A stretch of DNA of 64,000 bases, from assembly GCF_000817815.1 (NCBI RefSeq), contig NZ_JPRD01000023.1:62001-126000 (forward strand), read 5' to 3'. Below are positions 1 through 8,922 of the stretch, one piece after another. The stretch comes from Vibrio owensii CAIM 1854 = LMG 25443. GTDB taxonomy: Bacteria; Pseudomonadota; Gammaproteobacteria; Enterobacterales; Vibrionaceae. A program made the position numbers and the translations under genes. The stretch's first letter is position 1. Each line of letters starts with the position of its first letter. The notes under the pieces were generated by a model. The model did not search any database, was not told the DNA's origin, and saw only the letters and a list, made by a program, of their open reading frames with translations.

Positions 1-333
1 CGTTGTTGGCTGATTGACTTTCACTCAGAGGCATTCAATTGGGAGCAGTGGTTTAAAGCTGCCAACGTTGATACTCAAAAAGACAGACTTCAGTGGATGG
101 AGGTTGGCACCTTTGATATGGGAATCAATGCTGTGGTAGCTGGTCACGGGGCGTGCTTAGCAACAGATAGTGTTTGTGCCGACTTTATTGAAAGAGGGAT
201 GCTAGTGAAACCTTTTGATATTGGTTTAAAGCCAGGTGTTCGTTACTCGGTAATTGATGACCCTTCGTCTTCGCGCTCTTTGCGTATCAGTGCTTTTAAA
301 GCTTGGTTAATGAAAGAGCTTTCTTTTAAGTAA
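1..333 (+). CDS. LysR-family transcriptional regulator, C-terminal fragment (cut by window edge)
   Basis: The reading frame is open from base 1 and ends at a TAA, giving about 110 residues. The visible part has the look of the C-terminal effector-binding domain of a GcvA-type LysR regulator: a WxxWFKAA segment, then a stretch ending GHGACLATD, where these proteins usually carry a G-x-G-hydrophobic loop. The DNA-binding N-terminus lies outside the window, so target and effector cannot be judged. The assignment rests on family resemblance only. Confidence 0.7.
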   Translation, partial: RCWLIDFHSEAFNWEQWFKAANVDTQKDRLQWMEVGTFDMGINAVVAGHGACLATDSVCADFIERGMLVKPFDIGLKPGVRYSVIDDPSSSRSLRISAFKAWLMKELSFK

Positions 334-429
334 CTTGCTAGTTTTAAGTTTATTTTCATTGGGAATGATAAGGTCAAACGACGGGCTGTTTGAGATAACC
401 CAACATGCCTTTGGGTGCTAGTTATTTGA

Positions 430-816
430 TTAACTGAGCTGGCTTGTTACTTTAATGACTTGTTCTTTAAAGACGTCTTTGACTTTTTGATTGCTGCTCT
501 TAGCTACGGATACCCACTGTAAGCCAGTTCCATCAACATGTTGGAATTCAATTTGTAGCTCGTATTTTTTTGTTGAATTGAGGGCAGCAATTATGCCCAC
601 AACGAAGGCAAAAGGGGCGGTAAAAGCTCCAAGTGATTCAGGGCAAACCATCCAAACGACGCTTGAGACTATTGTTCCGATGCAAAGGATACGTAAGGCA
701 TGGTCTTTAAATGTGTTCGTTTTTACACGTATTCCTTTTATCTTTTCCAAAAGATAATGATCTTGTTTAAAGGAAAACTGGGATTGCTTAATTTGAAAAT
801 CTTGTGCAGAAATCAT
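430..816 (-). CDS. Hypothetical two-helix membrane protein
   Basis: A protein of about 128 residues that I do not recognise with certainty. Two adjacent hydrophobic segments (around residues 43-60 and 64-80, separated by CPESLG) suggest a membrane hairpin, with cytoplasmic N- and C-terminal parts that look like short beta domains; this resembles small QacE-like or DUF6232-type membrane proteins. I chose the ATG at 816, which has AGAGG 8 bases upstream, over the GTG at 825. It faces away from the partial LysR gene and stands alone. Confidence 0.6.
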   Translation of the reverse strand: MISAQDFQIKQSQFSFKQDHYLLEKIKGIRVKTNTFKDHALRILCIGTIVSSVVWMVCPESLGAFTAPFAFVVGIIAALNSTKKYELQIEFQHVDGTGLQWVSVAKSSNQKVKDVFKEQVIKVTSQLS

Positions 817-977
817 TGACAACACCTCTCATCAGTTAAATGCATACATATGAATATCACTTCTAAAGTCTGATAATCAATTGTCTTGTGAATAATATAG
901 AGGGGAAAGTCACAGGTTTTTATGATTTGAGGAAAGAAAGCGAAAAAGGTCGCGGTTTTCTCTAGATGGCAGATAAA

Positions 978-1008
978 ACAAAGCCGCTGAGATTGTCAGC
1001 GGCTTTGT
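978..1008 (-). terminator. Rho-independent terminator of rhlE
   Basis: A 13-bp perfect stem around the loop at 991-995 lies just beyond the helicase stop codon. Read on the minus strand the stem is followed by TTTTATC. Confidence 0.8.
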
Positions 1009-1028
1009 CGTTTTAATTCGGTATCAAA

Positions 1029-2498
1029 TTACTTAGCTACTTGCGGACGTGGCTTACGACGTTGTCCTGATGGCTTGTTGCCTGACGGTTTACCGTTTGA
1101 AGGCTTTGCGCCTGCTGGCTTGCCGTTTGAGCGAGCTTGGCCGTCACGGTTGCCTTTTGGCTTACCAGCGCCGCCTTTGCCTGATTTGTTTTCGCCTTTA
1201 CCGTTTTTGTTGTCGCTGTTGAAACGACGCTTTGGTTTGTTGTTACCGCCGCTGTTTTTCTTCTCAGCAGTTTGACCGTTTTCACCTTCTGCCTTTGGCT
1301 TCTTAGGCTTTTTCGGTTTCTTTGGCTTGATAGGGCGAGTATCAAGCTTCGACTCTGGCAATACGTTAGTTGGTGCGTAGCCTTCTAGCTCTTTACGAGG
1401 AAGCAGTTGTTGAATCAAACGTTCAATCGCAAACAGCTCTGATGCTTCAAGTGCGCACACTAGAGAAATCGCTTTGCCCACTTCACCAGCACGACCAGTA
1501 CGGCCGATACGGTGAACGTAATCTTCAGCTACTTTTGGCAACTCAAAGTTAACCACCTGAGGAAGCTGAGGAATATCGATACCGCGTGCAGCGATGTCGG
1601 TTGCAACCAACACTCGAACTTCGCCAGATTTAAAGTCAGCCAGTGCTTTAGTACGTGCACCTTGGCTCTTGTTACCGTGAATTGCTGCAGCTGTAATCTT
1701 TTGGTCGATTAAGAACTTCGCTAAGCGGTTTGCGCCATGCTTGGTTTTGGTAAATACCAATACTTGTTTCCAGTCACCATCTTTGATCAGTTTGACCAGC
1801 ATTGGCGCTTTCTTCTTCACGTCTGCTGGGTAGATGCATTGTTCTACAGTGCGTGCTGTTGAGTTTGCAGGGTTTACTGAAATCTCAACAGGGTTGTTTA
1901 CCAAACCTTTTGCAAGATCGCGGATTTCATCAGAGAAAGTCGCAGAGAACAGAAGGTTCTGACGTTGCTTTGGCAGTAAATCAAGAATCTTGCGAATGTC
2001 GCGAATGAAGCCCATGTCTAGCATGCGGTCCGCTTCGTCTAGAACCAGCATTTCTAGTTGGTCGAACTTCACTGCGTTCTGGTTGTATAGGTCCAATAGA
2101 CGACCTGGTGTTGCAACCAATACGTCCGCACCTTTACGTAGGCGAAGCATTTGCGGGTTGATCTTCACACCACCAAATACCACTGCACTCGTTAGAGGTA
2201 GGTGGCGGCTGTACATGAACACGTTTTCTTGCACCTGAGCCGCAAGCTCACGAGTTGGCGTTAGCACCAATGCGCGGACTTGGTTGCTGCGTACACGTGG
2301 ACCGTTCGACAGACGTTCAAGAATCGGAAGCGTAAAGCCTGCCGTTTTACCTGTACCAGTCTGTGCTGCTGCCATCACGTCTTTCCCTTCCAAAACAGCT
2401 GGAATTGCTTGTGCCTGAATTGGCGAAGGGGTGTCGTAGCCTTTTTCCTGAATAGCTTTAAGGATTGGAGCAGATAGACCTAACGAGGTAAAACCCAT
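1029..2498 (-). CDS. rhlE: DEAD-box ATP-dependent RNA helicase, RhlE type
   Basis: An ATP-dependent RNA unwinding enzyme of about 489 residues, expected to act in ribosome assembly or RNA turnover in the cytoplasm. All superfamily-2 motifs are visible: Q-motif near 20-28, AAQTGTGKT at 44-52, PTRELA at 81-86, DEAD at 154-157, SAT at 185-187, [10 protein letters not shown] near 299-308 and [10 protein letters not shown] at 329-338. From about residue 390 the tail is a low-complexity K/P/G/N/R-rich extension, as usual for RhlE-type proteins and probably RNA binding. An upstream in-frame TTG at 2513 exists, but the ATG at 2498 opens the canonical MGFTSLGLS start of the family. Confidence 0.93.
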   Translation of the reverse strand: MGFTSLGLSAPILKAIQEKGYDTPSPIQAQAIPAVLEGKDVMAAAQTGTGKTAGFTLPILERLSNGPRVRSNQVRALVLTPTRELAAQVQENVFMYSRHLPLTSAVVFGGVKINPQMLRLRKGADVLVATPGRLLDLYNQNAVKFDQLEMLVLDEADRMLDMGFIRDIRKILDLLPKQRQNLLFSATFSDEIRDLAKGLVNNPVEISVNPANSTARTVEQCIYPADVKKKAPMLVKLIKDGDWKQVLVFTKTKHGANRLAKFLIDQKITAAAIHGNKSQGARTKALADFKSGEVRVLVATDIAARGIDIPQLPQVVNFELPKVAEDYVHRIGRTGRAGEVGKAISLVCALEASELFAIERLIQQLLPRKELEGYAPTNVLPESKLDTRPIKPKKPKKPKKPKAEGENGQTAEKKNSGGNNKPKRRFNSDNKNGKGENKSGKGGAGKPKGNRDGQARSNGKPAGAKPSNGKPSGNKPSGQRRKPRPQVAK

Positions 2499-2750
2499 AT
2501 GTATGATTCTCAATTGTCGAGTTAGATAACAAGGCGTCGAATTTATGTACGACGCGAAAAGTGCGACATTCTGAGGCTTTTAGGCGTTAGCTTCAACTAT
2601 TTCTGTCATGGATAATTTTTTGAAGCAGATCTCATTTCTCACGACAGCGTTAAAATGCAGTATTTACCTCAAGTTTGCTTGAGGTTTTAGAGTGTTTAAC
2701 AAGCAAAAGGAAAACTAAAACGATAACCCAAATTAACAAGGAACAACGTT

Positions 2751-3179
2751 ATGAAAAGCTATGTTGAACACGCCAATATCTCCGTCGTAAATGCGCGCAA
2801 AACCATTGAATTTTTAACCACCGCTATTCCAGAGTGGACAATCCGTGGCAGCGGTAAGCTTGATGACTGGTTTGGACGTCCTATCGAATGGTTTCATGTC
2901 GGAGATGAACATTCTTACATTGCGATCTCCGATGGTGGAGCTGGTGATGCTGGGCATTGGACGACACATTTTACTGGCATGAAGCACCTCGGCATCGTCG
3001 TTGCAGATGTTGATGCGCTTGTCGCTCGATTAAAAGAAGTGGGTTATGAGCTTGACCACTGGGGCGCGGAACACCCATTTCGTAAAAACGTCTATTATTT
3101 GGAAGATCATGGGATGCAGTTTGAGTTTGTCGAGTATCTGTCAGATAAAGACAGCGAACGAAATGATTACACTCAGTAG
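2751..3179 (+). CDS. VOC (glyoxalase/bleomycin-resistance) superfamily protein
   Basis: A 142-residue single-gene protein with the paired beta-alpha-beta-beta-beta layout of the vicinal-oxygen-chelate fold. Candidate metal ligands are H7 in the opening VEHANISV segment, H83 in MKHLGIVV, and E128 near the end in the FEFVEYL strand. AAGGA stands 7 bases before the ATG. Substrate is unknown; members act as lyases, dioxygenases or resistance proteins. It is not clearly part of an operon. Confidence 0.75.
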   Translation: MKSYVEHANISVVNARKTIEFLTTAIPEWTIRGSGKLDDWFGRPIEWFHVGDEHSYIAISDGGAGDAGHWTTHFTGMKHLGIVVADVDALVARLKEVGYELDHWGAEHPFRKNVYYLEDHGMQFEFVEYLSDKDSERNDYTQ

Positions 3180-3199
3180 TATTTATTGAATTAAGGATG

Positions 3200-3228
3200 G
3201 AGCAAGGTATAGAGCGTGTACCTTGCTC
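3200..3228. terminator. Stem-loop between convergent genes
   Basis: A 10-bp perfect stem (GAGCAAGGTA and its complement) with a 9-base loop lies between the VOC gene and the convergent ligase gene. T-runs on both sides are weak, so it may serve both strands imperfectly. Confidence 0.5.
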
Positions 3229-3240
3229 TTAAGAGTTAGG

Positions 3241-3948
3241 TTAGTGCTTGGCGTGATCCAAAAAGGCTTGAGTTAGCAGTTGGAACAGCGCGTCAGTATC
3301 TGGCCTTTCTTCTATATGATTGAATAGGGGAGTGTGCACGTCGCCGCGAATATCATCGTTATGCCCGCAAAGGCGATTACATAACTGCACAGGTTCAACG
3401 ATCTTTTTTACGTCCGCATCAATAAGTATACAGGCCTGAGAGAGCACCACTTGCCCGCCGCCTTTCTTCAGTAAGACTCGTTGTGCGGTTCCCACCACTT
3501 TTTGTCCATTGATGTTTAGGTTGTAGTCACCGTCACAATAGGAGTTGGGTGTTGCGTGCACATCAACCTTTACACCAAGTTGTTCAAAGAAAACCTCTAG
3601 GACAGAACATAAGTCCAGATACGCTTTTTTGATGTCGTATGGTTGACCTACTGGCCAATGATAGATGTGGGATAGATTAATGATTCCAGGAACTTGAGGT
3701 ACGGGTGCGCCGCCAGTTTTTCTAGAGAATAGCTTCCAGTTCGTCTCTTCAAGGCCTTGTTCAAGCTCGTCTGAAATAGGCCACTTCTTTCCTGCAGGAA
3801 GGACGAGCGTTGGGCTTTTCACTTGCCACAACAATAAGACTTGAGAGAGTTGATCCGTCTGCACGAGTTTGATCAGCTCATCTTCTTTACTGAAAACATC
3901 TGCGACTTCAGTGGATTGATAGCGGATCAGTTTATTTTTGGAAGCCAA
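3241..3948 (-). CDS. Lipoate-protein ligase / octanoyltransferase-like protein (BPL/LPL domain)
   Basis: A 235-residue protein resembling the catalytic domain of lipoate ligases: SRKTGGAPVPQ (about 75-85) matches the RRxxGGGAVxHD-type signature, and LNINGQKVVGTAQRV (about 144-158) matches the conserved VNGKKIxGxAQ segment with its catalytic lysine-containing loop further on. No ATG occurs near the front: translation most likely begins at the TTG at 3948, which has GAGGA about 8 bases upstream. Whether it transfers lipoate, octanoate or another acyl group cannot be told. It would act on lipoyl domains in the cytoplasm. Confidence 0.7.
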   Translation of the reverse strand: MASKNKLIRYQSTEVADVFSKEDELIKLVQTDQLSQVLLLWQVKSPTLVLPAGKKWPISDELEQGLEETNWKLFSRKTGGAPVPQVPGIINLSHIYHWPVGQPYDIKKAYLDLCSVLEVFFEQLGVKVDVHATPNSYCDGDYNLNINGQKVVGTAQRVLLKKGGGQVVLSQACILIDADVKKIVEPVQLCNRLCGHNDDIRGDVHTPLFNHIEERPDTDALFQLLTQAFLDHAKH

Positions 3949-4160
3949 ATTCAGTTCCTCTTTTCATCTACCCTTCAGTTTTACTCCAATTTCGTCACAA
4001 AATCCAATCACAACTCTGTTTTTGTTTGAAAGTAAATGTTCATTAAAAACATTAAGTTAAAACCTTCAGGCGCAAATGCCGAGTCAGGTTTACAATTTGT
4101 TTTTAATGCAAATGTTGCTTGCGCAATGGTTGTTGTGTAATCTTTATTTTGTAACGCTAC

Positions 4161-4202
4161 TCAAATCAAATCAAATCAAATCAAATCAAATCAAATCAAA
4201 TC
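4161..4202. repeat. Pentanucleotide tandem repeat (TCAAA, 8 copies)
   Basis: Eight perfect head-to-tail TCAAA units followed by TC, ending 18 bases before the start codon of the next gene. Units of five do not preserve frame or spacing, so slippage would change promoter/leader spacing. Confidence 0.95.
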
Positions 4203-4220
4203 GAAAAAGAGAATATCGCT

Positions 4221-4685
4221 ATGAAAAAGTCACTCAGCCTAGCTCATCGACTCAGCTCTATCAGTGCATACCTACTCATCATGAGCTTTTTTATTAGTTC
4301 CGTGTTGGTTGAATTATTTGGTGATCACCAAGCTATCTTGTTCGTCAAAACCTATATTTCTTATGCGATTTGGGCTGTAGTACCTTTAATGGCGGCAGCT
4401 GGTATTACGGGGTCTAAGATGGCTCCGAATGTAGAGAAGGGCCCATTTGCGGCGAAGAAAAAGCGTATGCCTTTCGTTGCGTTGAACGGCATCTTGATTC
4501 TTGTCCCATCAGCCATTTACCTTCATCACTTAGCGGAACTTGGGCGCTTTGATACCACTTTTTACGTGGTTCAAATCGTGGAGTTAGTTGCTGGGTTCAT
4601 CAATTTGACTTTGATGACGTTGAATATTCGAGATGCAAGAGCATTAAAACGACCAACAAAAGCACCTAAACAGGCTGTTATGTAA
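4221..4685 (+). CDS. Small four-helix integral membrane protein, unknown function
   Basis: A 154-residue protein with four hydrophobic helices at roughly 15-33, 44-62, 84-103 and 113-138, a basic loop (KGPFAAKKKRMP) between helices 2 and 3 and a basic tail. I do not recognise a named family; the pattern recalls small inner-membrane proteins of the DUF2214/transmembrane type. An AAGAGAA stretch about 8 bases upstream may serve as ribosome binding site. The notable point is the pentanucleotide repeat immediately upstream, which could make expression variable. Confidence 0.7.
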   Translation: MKKSLSLAHRLSSISAYLLIMSFFISSVLVELFGDHQAILFVKTYISYAIWAVVPLMAAAGITGSKMAPNVEKGPFAAKKKRMPFVALNGILILVPSAIYLHHLAELGRFDTTFYVVQIVELVAGFINLTLMTLNIRDARALKRPTKAPKQAVM

Positions 4686-4764
4686 AGCATAAAAATAATT
4701 TGTTGGTCATCGTCTGGGTGATAAATAGAATCCGCAGACTATTTAATTCTAAGGCGATGAAATT

Positions 4765-5091
4765 ATGAAAAAGTTAATGACTGCTGCAGCATTAGCAACG
4801 TTGTTAACTGGCTGCGTGACCTTCCCAACGCAAGAGTCCGAGCAAGTGAAAGTGATTTGGGATGATGTAAACGCAATCGCAAACTGTCAGCACCTAGGCA
4901 CAGTAATGGGCTCAGAAGGCCACTTTTATGATTACTGGCTTCATGCAGACAAAGACATGGTTTGGGGCACACTAAACCAAATGCGCATTAAAGCAGCAGA
5001 GCTGGGGGCAGATACCCTTTACTTGTATCAACCACTTGGTTTCTCAAGCTCAGTGACCATGTTCGCTAACGCGTATCAGTGTCAGAACTAA
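4765..5091 (+). CDS. DUF4156-type outer-membrane lipoprotein
   Basis: A 108-residue protein with a lipoprotein signal peptide: charged MKK, a hydrophobic stretch and the lipobox LLTGC with Cys-16 as the lipidation site. The mature part contains NCQHLGTVMGSEGH near residue 41 and a C-terminal YQCQN, the two-cysteine layout of DUF4156/RcsF-like small envelope lipoproteins. Residues after the lipobox (VT) fit outer-membrane sorting. It stands alone and ends at a strong terminator. The function is unknown. Confidence 0.8.
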   Translation: MKKLMTAAALATLLTGCVTFPTQESEQVKVIWDDVNAIANCQHLGTVMGSEGHFYDYWLHADKDMVWGTLNQMRIKAAELGADTLYLYQPLGFSSSVTMFANAYQCQN

Positions 5092-5094
5092 AAG

Positions 5095-5123
5095 AAAAGC
5101 AGACGTTAATGTCTGCTTTTTTC
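5095..5123 (+). terminator. Rho-independent terminator
   Basis: AAAAGCAGAC, a 6-base loop, then GTCTGCTTTTTT immediately after the lipoprotein stop codon. Confidence 0.9.
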
Positions 5124-5202
5124 GTTTTAGTATTTGCCTTCAAGGCATAGCAAGAAACGACAAGGGACAAGCCGTGGATGCTAGTTAGTTCTGCCCTGCG
5201 AT

Positions 5203-6231
5203 TTAGTTCAGCCCTGCAGTCGCCATGGCAACTGAATCCGTAAAGGACAGAGAGAAAGCGTCATCGGTGTTCAGAACTTTTGCCGGGAACTCTAGGCTTA
5301 GCTTAGCTTCTGGTGCGACTTCTGATTCGATACTGGTAATGAACTGACGAGTTTCTCCTGGAGAGATGGTCAAATCTTTGCCAGCTTGTGGGCCAAGCTC
5401 AGCAATACCAATCGTCGTTAGGCCATTACCTTCCTGATCGACCAAGCTCAACAAAGATTCAGATTTGTAAATCAATTCGCCCTTGTCGGTTTGATAAGCT
5501 CTGAAGGTATTAAAGTTCGGTTGTAACTCACCGTCAGAGGCTAAGTTAGTCACTGAGAAGGTAACGTTAGAGCCATCAAACTTCTCCACTCGAACAAGTA
5601 CGTTCGCGTCTTGATAACGAGCGGCCGCCGCTGCAGCTGCCATTTCTCTTTGTCGTTCTTTCTCGCGCTCAACTTCCGCAACACGCGCTTTTTCTTCTTC
5701 AATTCGAGCTTCTGCCATTGCATAAGATTTATCAACCATAGCGAGTAGCGCAGGGATAGAATAAGCAGACAACCCTTCTAAGTGGTCGAAGTCGATCTTC
5801 GCGTTTGTGGTGAGCTTGTTGGTTGAGAACTGGCAGTGTCCGTCGATTAGGTTGACAAACGCCACTTCAAACGTACCTTGCAGTTTGCTGACTTCAATGC
5901 CCGCTTTCTCAATGTTGTCACGAACTTGTTTGATCTCTTCTAATGATTTTTTCGGCAGTAAACCGTTAGGTGAGACGTTGTTTGAAACTGTTACTAACTC
6001 TTCGGTAACAAACGGATTGTTTTTGGCCGGAACCACCGTTGTGATGAGGTTAGATTGGGTGATGTCTTCACCCAGCAAGACAGTCATTTTCTGCGACGCA
6101 GCAGTTTTGTTGCCGGCTAATACGTCGCTACAGTTTGGTGAGTTGCTCGCTTGTGCGGTTTGAATCGCAGCGAGAGAAAGCATGGCGGACAAGCCAGTGA
6201 CGACGAGTCCTTTCGATGGTCGATTGTTCAT
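5203..6231 (-). CDS. Exported protein of unknown function with Ala/Glu-rich central helix
   Basis: About 342 residues from the ATG at 6231, which follows AGAGGGG; an upstream in-frame start at 6306 would bury the signal peptide. The N-terminus has an export signal (basic MNNRPSK, hydrophobic GLSAMLSLAAI, cleavage near QAQA-SN). A mature domain of about 150 residues is followed by a charged Glu/Lys/Arg/Ala helix (about 170-205, with an eight-Ala run interrupted by Arg) and a beta-rich C-terminal domain. Two cysteines (in NCSD and HCQF) could form a disulphide. I do not recognise the family; a periplasmic or surface location is inferred. Confidence 0.7.
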   Translation of the reverse strand: MNNRPSKGLVVTGLSAMLSLAAIQTAQASNSPNCSDVLAGNKTAASQKMTVLLGEDITQSNLITTVVPAKNNPFVTEELVTVSNNVSPNGLLPKKSLEEIKQVRDNIEKAGIEVSKLQGTFEVAFVNLIDGHCQFSTNKLTTNAKIDFDHLEGLSAYSIPALLAMVDKSYAMAEARIEEEKARVAEVEREKERQREMAAAAAAARYQDANVLVRVEKFDGSNVTFSVTNLASDGELQPNFNTFRAYQTDKGELIYKSESLLSLVDQEGNGLTTIGIAELGPQAGKDLTISPGETRQFITSIESEVAPEAKLSLEFPAKVLNTDDAFSLSFTDSVAMATAGLN

Positions 6232-6668
6232 CCTGATAAACCCCTCTGTAATATGATGCGCTAAGCCGACGTGTATAAGTCCAATCGTGGATTGGTATAG
6301 CGACATTCAGAATGGTTGTAATTGCGTCCTCGCCACGTTCATCTTCACAAGACTGCATTGCTGATGGTTTCAGCTCGACTTTCGATAGTGATAAGCCGTC
6401 ACGATCAAAAGTGTTTGAATTCGCAGATGATGCTGCAAGGTCGATGTCTTTTTTCTGAAAGATAGACGTAACTTTTCAAGGCTTCAAATTCGTGATCGAG
6501 ATCTATTTTTTGCGACAGTGCGAGGATCAAGCGAAAACAGACACTTAACGTAGAGAGTTGATTTTGAGAGAAAAAAATAAATTTTTTTGGGAACTTTTTG
6601 AAACGCTGCCTTTGAGACTTAATTCGCATCTCAAAGGCAGGTATTTGGATTTTAAGGTGTAATTTTTA
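6232..6668. other. 437-base gap with one stem-loop
   Basis: No convincing gene; the minus-strand frame at 6405-6629 lacks family features and a ribosome binding site. A 12-bp perfect inverted repeat (arms 6606-6617 and 6629-6640) sits beyond the end of the aminotransferase gene and may terminate it, although the T-run behind it is poor. The rest should hold the promoter of the exported-protein gene. Confidence 0.6.
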
Positions 6669-7817
6669 TTACAGCGCGTTGAGTACGTCAGCTAAGCGTG
6701 TTACCGCCACTTTTAATTCTTCTGGTGTTGCATTGGTGAAGTTAAGACGCAGTGCCGCTTTCACTTCAGAACCTTCTGGGTAGAAGACAGGGCTCGGTAC
6801 AACCGCCACACCGTTAGCAAGCAGTGATTTTGCCAGCTCAAAGGTATCGCACTCTGGGATCTCTACCCATACGAACATACCACCATCAACAGGCTTGAGG
6901 ACGCAGCTTGCGGGAAGCTGTTTTTCTAGCTCTGCATACATCACATCGTAGCGAGACTTGTACAGTTCACAAATGGTGCTGATGTGGGTTTCGAAGTTGT
7001 CATGTTGAAGCAAGCCGTGCAGTAGGGCTTGCATCGGTACGCTTGAGTGCAGATCGGCACCTTGTTTGATTTTAATCAGCGGTTCTAGGTAGCTAGTTTT
7101 ACCCGTAACCACACCAATGCGAAGACCTGGTGATGCAATCTTAGAGAATGAACGCAGTACGATAGAGTTCTGTGGACAGAAATCAGACACCAAAGGCAAA
7201 GCTTCACCAGAGAAACGCAGCTCGCGGTATGGTGCATCTTCGATGAAAGCCACATTATATTGAATACAAAGCTCTGCAACCTTTTGACGCGTTTCTAGTG
7301 CCCAGCATACGCCCGTTGGGTTATGGAAATCTGGCACTGCATAGAACATCTTCGGCTTTTGCTCTGCGAAGCACTGCTCTAGCTCTTCAAGGTTTGGACC
7401 GAACTCAGTTTGAGAAACCGTCACGATGTTTGCTTGAACCAAGCCAAAAACCTGCATCGCACCAAGGTAGCTTGGGGCTTCCATTACCACTTTGTCACCC
7501 GGGTTCACATAAGCACGTGCAATCAAATCCAAACCTTGCTGAGAGCCTGTAGTGATCATCGCTGTGTGTGTTTCAGGAAGCTTGAAGTAACCGTTTAGGA
7601 AGCTCAGTAGCGGTCCATAGCCTGCGGTTGAGCCGTATTGGAACACCTCTGGCATGTTGGCCAAGTTTTCAAGCGTCGGCTTCATTAAGTCGATTGGGAA
7701 GGTCTTCTCGTCTGGCAAACCGCCAGCAAGCGAGATGACGTTTTTATCGCTAGCGGCAGCGAGGATCTCTCGAATGTACGATGACTTTACTTGTTGTAGT
7801 GACTGTGCGATTTCCAT
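6669..7817 (-). CDS. PLP-dependent class I/II aminotransferase (2-aminoadipate/MocR-domain type)
   Basis: A 382-residue fold-type I aminotransferase without a DNA-binding domain. Visible landmarks are the substrate-gating ISLAGGLPDE near 28-37, YGSTAGYGPL at 61-70, the cofactor-stacking APSYLGA, DFHNPTG at 163-169, EDAPY at 193-197 and the Schiff-base lysine K226 in SFSKIASPGLRIG. This pattern is that of the LysN/2-aminoadipate and kynurenine-type aminotransferases. It is transcribed away from an AraC-family gene, which is its likely regulator. The exact amino donor cannot be assigned. Confidence 0.88.
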   Translation of the reverse strand: MEIAQSLQQVKSSYIREILAAASDKNVISLAGGLPDEKTFPIDLMKPTLENLANMPEVFQYGSTAGYGPLLSFLNGYFKLPETHTAMITTGSQQGLDLIARAYVNPGDKVVMEAPSYLGAMQVFGLVQANIVTVSQTEFGPNLEELEQCFAEQKPKMFYAVPDFHNPTGVCWALETRQKVAELCIQYNVAFIEDAPYRELRFSGEALPLVSDFCPQNSIVLRSFSKIASPGLRIGVVTGKTSYLEPLIKIKQGADLHSSVPMQALLHGLLQHDNFETHISTICELYKSRYDVMYAELEKQLPASCVLKPVDGGMFVWVEIPECDTFELAKSLLANGVAVVPSPVFYPEGSEVKAALRLNFTNATPEELKVAVTRLADVLNAL

Positions 7818-7890
7818 GTGTTGTGTTTCTCGTATTTTTTAATTTTGGTTTTATTCAGAAGATAGTACATGGGATTTGCTAACTTAAGTG

Positions 7891-7926
7891 TGTCCATTTA
7901 TGCTGTTAAACATGTCCATTTATGCT
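7891..7926. promoter_or_regulatory. Direct repeat, candidate AraC-family operator
   Basis: TGTCCATTTATGCT occurs twice in perfect form (7891-7904 and 7913-7926), 22 bases apart, about two helical turns. It lies between the aminotransferase and the AraC-type gene, 21 bases before the latter's start. Tandem same-orientation sites at this spacing are typical for AraC-family dimers. Confidence 0.6.
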
Positions 7927-7947
7927 ATTTCAATCAAACGCTAAATT

Positions 7948-8817
7948 ATGAGTCAGCAACAGGTTTCCAGAATCAATGACGTACTGTTCTACATTCACCA
8001 AGACATTAGCAGAGAATTATCCGCTAAAGAGCTAGCCGATGTAGCAGCGTATTCTGAGCAGCATTTCCACCGTATTTTTAAAGATGTGGTAGGGGAGTCG
8101 ATTCATCAATACATTCGTCGTACACGAATGGAATACGCAGCAAATCAGTTGATGTTCGATACCAAATCGTCGGTATTAGAGATTGCTAATAAGTGTGGAT
8201 TTAGCTCGGTGTCGTCATTCAGCCGTGCCTTTAAATCCACGTTTGATATGTCGCCCGGTGCTTGGCGTAAGCATGATTTGCATGTCGCGGAAAAGCCGTA
8301 TCTCAAAGATCCAGAAGTGGCGGCGGGTTACCATCGAGTCGCGAAGCGTACCTTACCTGAGCCAAAGATTGTTGAAGTGCCCCAACGCTTTGCTGCTTAT
8401 GTTCGTCATGAAGGCTATAACCGTTCTATTCGTAATGCTTGGCTGGTGCTTAAAGCGTGGGCCAATTCAGAGAACCGAGACTTCTCTACCCAATATGGTT
8501 TACATCATTCCAATCCGGCTTGGGTTGAGTTGGACAAATGTCGCTATGTGGCCTGTATGGCCATTGATAAACCGCTTAAGTATCGCGGCGTAGTGAACCA
8601 GATGATCATACCGGGTGGCTTACATGCGGTGTTCAGGTTGACTGGTGTGTATGGTGAGTTGCTTCCTCAAATCAGTATGGTGTTGGAGAAATGGTTACCA
8701 AACTCGGGCTTCAAACAACGCTCGACTCCTGCGTATGTGCATTATCATCAAAACCACTTTTTAAATCATGAAGAAGCGTTTGAATTAGATTTCTACTTGC
8801 CTATCAGTTTCTTCTAA
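7948..8817 (+). CDS. AraC-family regulator with C-terminal GyrI-like effector domain
   Basis: A 289-residue Rob/SoxS-like protein. The N-terminal about 105 residues contain the two helix-turn-helix units (LSAKELADVAAYSEQHFHRIF and VLEIANKCGFSSVSSFSRAFK followed by the usual P-x-x-WR). Residues about 125-285 form a GyrI-like small-molecule-binding domain (begins PKIVEVPQRFAAYVRHEGYN; ends LDFYLPISFF). It is divergent from the aminotransferase with a repeated operator between them, so it probably controls that gene and itself. The ligand is unknown. Confidence 0.88.
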   Translation: MSQQQVSRINDVLFYIHQDISRELSAKELADVAAYSEQHFHRIFKDVVGESIHQYIRRTRMEYAANQLMFDTKSSVLEIANKCGFSSVSSFSRAFKSTFDMSPGAWRKHDLHVAEKPYLKDPEVAAGYHRVAKRTLPEPKIVEVPQRFAAYVRHEGYNRSIRNAWLVLKAWANSENRDFSTQYGLHHSNPAWVELDKCRYVACMAIDKPLKYRGVVNQMIIPGGLHAVFRLTGVYGELLPQISMVLEKWLPNSGFKQRSTPAYVHYHQNHFLNHEEAFELDFYLPISFF

Positions 8818-8922
8818 CAATTTCTTTTAAAAAGCTTTGCTTCACGTTCAATGCTTTTCTATTGTGTCAGATGAAAATGCCCGACATTGACGTCGGACTT
8901 TATAGAATAAGTTGAAAATGAA

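Noticed and set aside
4076..4297. 73-codon frame passing through the TCAAA repeat
   Set aside because: The repeat-encoded KSNQI units are a by-product of the pentanucleotide array; no ribosome binding site or family; it overlaps the real membrane-protein start.
6405..6629. 74-codon minus-strand frame in the gap before the aminotransferase terminator
   Set aside because: No ribosome binding site, low-complexity Lys/Phe start, no resemblance to known families.
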